A stretch of DNA of 9,427 nucleotides from CAZSPL01 sp964608735. Lineage in GTDB: Bacteria > JAJVIF01 > JAPKYR01 > CAZSPL01. Below, one piece after another: positions 6,911 to 9,427 of this stretch; the stretch's first letter is position 1, and each line of letters begins with the position of its first letter. Where the stretch lies: assembly GCA_964608735.1 (NCBI GenBank), contig CAZSPL010000159.1:1-9427 (forward strand). Direction: 5' to 3'. Position numbers and translations under genes: made by a program. The notes under the pieces were generated by a model, which saw only the letters and a list, made by a program, of their open reading frames with translations, made no database searches and had not been told where the DNA came from.

Positions 6911-7236
6911 TGCTTTCCTCCTTCTACTTTTTCTATCTCGCAGATCTGCTTAATGACCGATGATTTGCCGAACATCTCCCCCATCACCTTTCCAAGCTCA
7001 TGCATACCCTTCTTGTTTAGGACATAGTGGATGTAATACCCTCGCCTTTCCGCGTCCACGAGGCCGGCGTCGCGAAGTATTCTCAGATGCTGCGACACCG
7101 CGCCCGGCGTTATCCCAAGCTCTCTCGCCAGCGCGCCGACGCATAGCGCGTGCCCCCCGAGCAGCCGGATTATCTGCACCCTCTTGTCGACGGAGAGCAC
7201 TTTGCACATGCGGGCTATTTGCTTCGAATCACGCAT
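6868..7236 (-). CDS. ArsR-family winged-helix repressor
   Basis: This is a 122-residue DNA-binding protein. The winged-helix is clear: Leu-Cys-Val-Gly-Ala-Leu-Ala-Arg-Glu-Leu-Gly-Ile (31-42), recognition helix Pro-Gly-Ala-Val-Ser-Gln-His-Leu-Arg-Ile-Leu (44-54), and wing Arg-Arg-Gly-Tyr-Tyr-Ile-His-Tyr (64-71). ArsR/SmtB proteins repress metal or metalloid genes and leave DNA on ligand binding. The classic alpha-3 motif Cys-Val-Cys is here Cys32-Val-Gly, so the As/Cd site is incomplete. Cys11, Cys99 and Cys110 could form another site, and the inducer is unknown. ATG 7236 is preferred because the TTG at 7287 is itself the -35 box of a likely promoter. The C-terminal 14 codons overlap the small Cys-rich gene. 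The operator over the promoter suggests autoregulation. Confidence 0.85.
   Translation of the reverse strand: MRDSKQIARMCKVLSVDKRVQIIRLLGGHALCVGALARELGITPGAVSQHLRILRDAGLVDAERRGYYIHYVLNKKGMHELGKVMGEMFGKSSVIKQICEIEKVEGGKQCVKRHRNAPTRKD
6917..6923 (-). promoter_or_regulatory. Strong ribosome binding site of the small Cys-rich gene
   Basis: AAGGAGG lies inside the ArsR coding region with 6 nt to GTG 6910. It is one of the best Shine-Dalgarno matches in the window and decides the start of the small gene. Confidence 0.8.
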
Positions 7237-7241
7237 ATTTG

Positions 7242-7287
7242 TTTTAGTATCCGCTAAAATACTAATATAAATTCCCGCACCTGTCAA
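7242..7287 (-). promoter_or_regulatory. Promoter and palindromic operator of the ArsR-family gene
   Basis: On the minus strand a perfect TTGACA (7287-7282), a 17-bp spacer and TAGTAT (7264-7259) form a sigma70-type promoter, with transcript start near 7252 and a leader of about 16 nt. Over the -10 box lies the perfect inverted repeat TTAGTAT/ATACTAA (7244-7250 with 7259-7265, 8-bp spacer), overlapping a second one, TTTTAG/CTAAAA (7242-7247 with 7254-7259). This is where an autoregulatory ArsR-type repressor would bind. Confidence 0.7.
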
Positions 7288-7306
7288 GAGGAATTGCCGG
7301 CTGTTC

Positions 7307-8794
7307 CTATTTTCCGAGAAGTGATTTTATACCCCTTATCATCGCCCGCGCGGGGGCGAATCTCTCCGCCGTGCCGAGCAGATAGCGCTTCAGATGCACC
7401 AGGTAAAGCTGCCGGCATATGGTACGGAATTCGTCCGACAACCTTCCACCGAGTACGTGCTGCGTGAGATACTTCCATCTCAATGGGTACCTGAGGTATG
7501 CCTCACCGCCGATGCGCCGAAGTTCCTCTGGCGCAAGCTCGCACAACGACGGCGCGGGTCCTTCATCTATCCACCAGTCCCGCTCGGATTCGGGGACATA
7601 GTCGAACGCCTCTGCCCCGGGGAACGGCGAGAGGATATTGAAAAAAGCTATCGATGTATTCAACTCGCGTGCGAAATCGACCGATGCCCACACCGTACCC
7701 CGTGTCTCCCCCTGGTTACCGAGTATGAAAAACGCGATTGTGAATATCCCCACCCGGTTCAGGATTTCCGCCGTACGCCGCGCCTGGTCGAGCGTGATGC
7801 CCTTCTTGATGACTTTCAGCACTTCCTGATCCCCCGCCTCGATCCCGAGCGCTACCGCCTGCGCTCCGTTACGCTTCAGCCTTGTATACTGCTCCTCGCT
7901 TAGCGCCCCGACGCGCGTGGAAAAATGGAAACGGAACCTCAGCTTCCGCTTCTCGACCACGTCGAGAAACTCATCGAGCCATTCGCTGTTCGGCGGCCAG
8001 AAGCTGTCGCGTATCGCGAAATATTCCGCCCCGTACTCGCGCATCGCCGCCTCTATCTGGTCGGCGACGCGCCTCGGCGCGAAATACCGGTAATTCCCAT
8101 GCTCGGCGGAACAAAAGGTGCAATGGAAATAGCATCCGTATGAACACACCAGCGGGAACGGCGCGTCCCGGGCATCCTCCCCACCCTCTCCGAATATCAG
8201 ATCCCACGCTGGATCAGGCAGCTCATTCAAATCGCTTATCTTCGGCCCGGGCGGATTGAATGTTATTCTTCCATCCGATTCCCTGTATGCCAGTCCCGCG
8301 ATGTCTTTCCCAAACCCGCTTCCGCCATCCCCATGCAGTGATTTCAACAACTGCGTAAGCGCACGTTCCCCTTCGCTCGCGATTACAAAATCGATTAGCG
8401 GAAAATGCTCCAGCGTATGAACCGGCAATGCCGACACATGAGGTCCCCCGGCGACAATGGGGATGCCGGGATGCCGCGCCTTGATAAGCTCTATAAGCCT
8501 GTAGTCGATGGGCATTTCCTCTGTAGTAAGGCTGAAGCCGATGAGGTCGGGGCTGTAATCGCATATGGCGTTATCTATCTTCAGCAGGCCGGATTCGGCC
8601 CGCGCTTCCTCCGCATCGAGCCACAGGTAGCGGCCGTCGCATCCTTCGCGCCTCAGCCACGCCGTAAGCGCGAGTATGGCCTGCTTGTGCGGCAGGAGGT
8701 CGAATATCTTCTTCAAGCCGTATTCCGACGCGTGGTAATGCACAAACCGGGGGTGGATTATGGTGAGGAACAATATCGACGGTTTCTCTGCCAT
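7307..8794 (-). CDS. Radical SAM protein with B12-binding-like N-terminal domain
   Basis: This is a 495-residue protein. Residues about 5-150 resemble a cobalamin-binding Rossmann domain (Asp-Leu-Ile-Gly-Phe-Ser-Leu-Thr near 83-90; Val-Ala-Gly-Gly-Pro-His-Val at 114-120), but the Asp-x-His-x-x-Gly cobalamin motif is not seen. The radical SAM core follows. Cys221-x3-Cys225-x2-Cys228 binds the 4Fe-4S cluster, with Cys217 as an additional nearby Cys. Gly-Ile-Glu-Ala-Gly at 317-321 and Lys-Lys-Gly-Ile-Thr at 330-334 are typical of this subfamily, which includes BchE-like and many uncharacterised methylating or rearranging enzymes. The C-terminus (about 430-495) is basic and of unknown function. 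The substrate is not predictable. An in-frame TGA seven codons upstream limits the start to this ATG. There is no Shine-Dalgarno site, and ATATACTC lies 11 nt upstream. The ArsR gene follows after 70 bp with its own promoter. Confidence 0.9.
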   Translation of the reverse strand: MAEKPSILFLTIIHPRFVHYHASEYGLKKIFDLLPHKQAILALTAWLRREGCDGRYLWLDAEEARAESGLLKIDNAICDYSPDLIGFSLTTEEMPIDYRLIELIKARHPGIPIVAGGPHVSALPVHTLEHFPLIDFVIASEGERALTQLLKSLHGDGGSGFGKDIAGLAYRESDGRITFNPPGPKISDLNELPDPAWDLIFGEGGEDARDAPFPLVCSYGCYFHCTFCSAEHGNYRYFAPRRVADQIEAAMREYGAEYFAIRDSFWPPNSEWLDEFLDVVEKRKLRFRFHFSTRVGALSEEQYTRLKRNGAQAVALGIEAGDQEVLKVIKKGITLDQARRTAEILNRVGIFTIAFFILGNQGETRGTVWASVDFARELNTSIAFFNILSPFPGAEAFDYVPESERDWWIDEGPAPSLCELAPEELRRIGGEAYLRYPLRWKYLTQHVLGGRLSDEFRTICRQLYLVHLKRYLLGTAERFAPARAMIRGIKSLLGK

Positions 8795-8805
8795 CTGCTG
8801 GCTAC

Positions 8806-8814
8806 GAGTATATC
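8806..8814 (-). promoter_or_regulatory. GATATACTC element before the radical SAM gene
   Basis: Minus-strand GATATACTC contains TATACT, a 5-of-6 match to a -10 box, 12 nt before the ATG. If it is a promoter the leader would be only about 5 nt, which fits the missing Shine-Dalgarno site. No good -35 box is seen 16-18 bp upstream. Confidence 0.35.
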
Positions 8815-8842
8815 ACGCGACGCACCCCGAAGACGGGCGGGG

Positions 8843-8874
8843 AATAAAAAAACCGCGGCGCATTGGCCGCGGTT
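8843..8874 (-). terminator. Intrinsic terminator of the thioredoxin-like gene
   Basis: A perfect 9-bp stem AACCGCGGC/GCCGCGGTT (8851-8859 with 8866-8874) has a 6-nt loop. On the minus strand it runs directly into a T-run ending in ATTCC. It lies 22 nt past the TAA at 8897, so it ends the thioredoxin-like transcript and separates it from the radical SAM gene. Confidence 0.9.
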
Positions 8875-8896
8875 CAAATGTTAATAGTAAGGGAGC

Positions 8897-9427
8897 TTAG
8901 ATCAACTCATCCAGTACCTTGGTGACGATCGTGTTGTCGTAGGAAATCGAACCGGCATAGGCAAACCTGAGGTTGCCGTCCATATCGACGATGTAGTACT
9001 CAAGCCGGTTGTACCAGAGACCCGTTGCATTCTGATACGCCGTTTCCTTAACGCCGTTCTGATCCCAGAGCCACGGGCAGTTATGCCACGAGGGATCCTG
9101 GTTATAGAGATTGATGACATAGTTGGTGTAGTAGCTGGATGTGTCGCTGTTGATGATGAACTGCGCGTAATTATCGGCCTGGTAGTTATTGCAGATGGTT
9201 TTGAGTGGCGGAAACTCCGTCACGTTGCTACCTCAGCAGTTGTACCGCCAGAAGTGGTACAACACCACCTTACCGGGCATATAGTCTGTCGAATGGAACA
9301 TCGTGCCGTCAGGGATGTCAGGCAGGTCCCACGCGGGAGCGGGCACCGTTTCGTCGTAACCCGCGGGGTTGCTTCCCGTGGGATACTTCGTGACCCTGAT
9401 CATCGTGGTGCCGTCCTCATCGAATTC
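8897..9427 (-). CDS. Thioredoxin-fold (TlpA/redoxin-like) selenoprotein candidate, N-terminus outside window
   Basis: This is a 176-residue partial protein read through one in-frame TGA (9235-9233, residue 65). Upstream are Pro-Ala-Trp-Asp-Leu-Pro-Asp and Pro-Gly-Lys-Val-Val-Leu-Tyr-His-Phe-Trp-Arg-Tyr-Asn-Cys64. Downstream are Gly-Ser-Asn-Val-Thr-Glu-Phe-Pro-Pro-Leu, then Val-Asp-Met-Asp-Gly-Asn-Leu near 148-154 and Val-Leu-Asp-Glu-Leu at the end. This is the layout of TlpA/redoxin proteins (Gly-Lys-Val-Val-Leu-x-x-Phe-Trp-x-x-x-Cys, then Glu-Leu-Pro), which reduce or oxidise thiols. The TGA falls right after the first redox Cys, and the second Cys of CxxC is Ser. UGA is therefore best read as selenocysteine, giving Cys-Sec-Gly-Ser. 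A SECIS-like hairpin follows. The gene ends in TAA with a terminator. A nonsense mutation is the alternative. GTG 9223 as the start of a separate protein would lose the active site. Confidence 0.8.
9205..9235 (-). promoter_or_regulatory. SECIS-like hairpin downstream of the in-frame UGA
   Basis: Counting the U of UGA as 1, nucleotides 13-31 fold as GUG-A-CGG, loop AGUUU, CCG-C-CAC: six pairs with one A/C mismatch. The apical loop starts 16 nt after UGA and has G and U at its second and third positions, matching the usual spacing and loop rule for bacterial SECIS elements bound by SelB. UGAG at 1-4 can also pair with CUCA at 31-34 at the base. Function is inferred. Confidence 0.65.

Noticed and set aside
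7237..7287. TTG 7287 as start of the ArsR-family gene
   Set aside because: The TTG is part of a perfect TTGACA -35 box, and the added residues lie over the promoter and operator.
7289..7308. Short inverted repeat AGGAA/TTCCT around GCCGGC after the radical SAM stop
   Set aside because: The arms are only 5 bp, the spacing is large and no T-run follows, so it is not called a terminator.
8825..8842. Small hairpin CCCC/GGGG upstream of the radical SAM gene
   Set aside because: The stem is short with no conserved feature, and there is no evidence for a riboswitch.
8897..9223. A stand-alone 108-residue gene starting at GTG 9223
   Set aside because: It would begin in the middle of the thioredoxin domain, after the active site, and no Shine-Dalgarno site is well placed. 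The upstream frame is clearly the same protein.
9422..9427. GAATTC (EcoRI site) exactly at the window end
   Set aside because: It could mark a cloning edge but is equally a chance six-base match at an arbitrary cut.
1..9427. CRISPR arrays, tRNA or rRNA genes, insertion sequences, prophage genes
   Set aside because: No regularly spaced repeats, tRNA-like folds, rRNA sequence, transposase or terminal inverted repeats were seen on either strand.

Overview
The window reads as bacterial chromosome of moderate to slightly high GC. Bacterial signs are two lipoprotein signal peptides, Shine-Dalgarno sites, three hairpin-plus-T-run terminators and sigma70-like promoters. The mix of HEAT, WG-repeat, LGFP-like/M23 and thioredoxin-like envelope proteins suggests an environmental, possibly uncultured and anaerobic lineage. 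The phylum cannot be fixed from the sequence. UGA is an ordinary stop for at least five genes here, so the genetic code is standard.

Layout, plus strand first. The 3' end of a HEAT-repeat gene (1-444) is followed by a WG-repeat lipoprotein (516-1616). This converges on a long minus-strand lipoprotein with LGFP-like repeats and a C-terminal M23 peptidase domain (4081-1703), which has its own terminator between the two genes. A divergent intergenic region of about 100 bp then leads to a plus-strand cluster: a cysteine synthase-type PLP enzyme (4186-5100), an RNase Z/arylsulfatase-type metallo-beta-lactamase hydrolase (5111-5962) and a transglutaminase-like protein of unknown role (6020-6691).

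The right part is on the minus strand. The order from the right edge is: a 5'-truncated thioredoxin-fold protein (9427-8897) with terminator; a radical SAM enzyme with a B12-binding-like N-terminus (8794-7307); an ArsR-family regulator (7236-6868) with a promoter and palindromic operator; and a 44-residue Cys/His-rich protein (6910-6776) with a terminator directly after it.

Two items stand out. First, the thioredoxin-like gene has one in-frame TGA exactly at its redox site (Trp-Arg-Tyr-Asn-Cys-TGA-Gly-Ser). Clear homology continues on both sides, and a SECIS-like hairpin begins just downstream, so it looks like a selenoprotein with a vicinal Cys-Sec pair. Second, the small Cys/His-rich gene overlaps the end of the ArsR gene, has a near-perfect Shine-Dalgarno site and sits directly before the terminator, so it is probably the target of an ArsR-controlled metal or redox response. 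In addition, the octamer ATATACTC occurs four times, each time ahead of a gene start and pointing at the gene.
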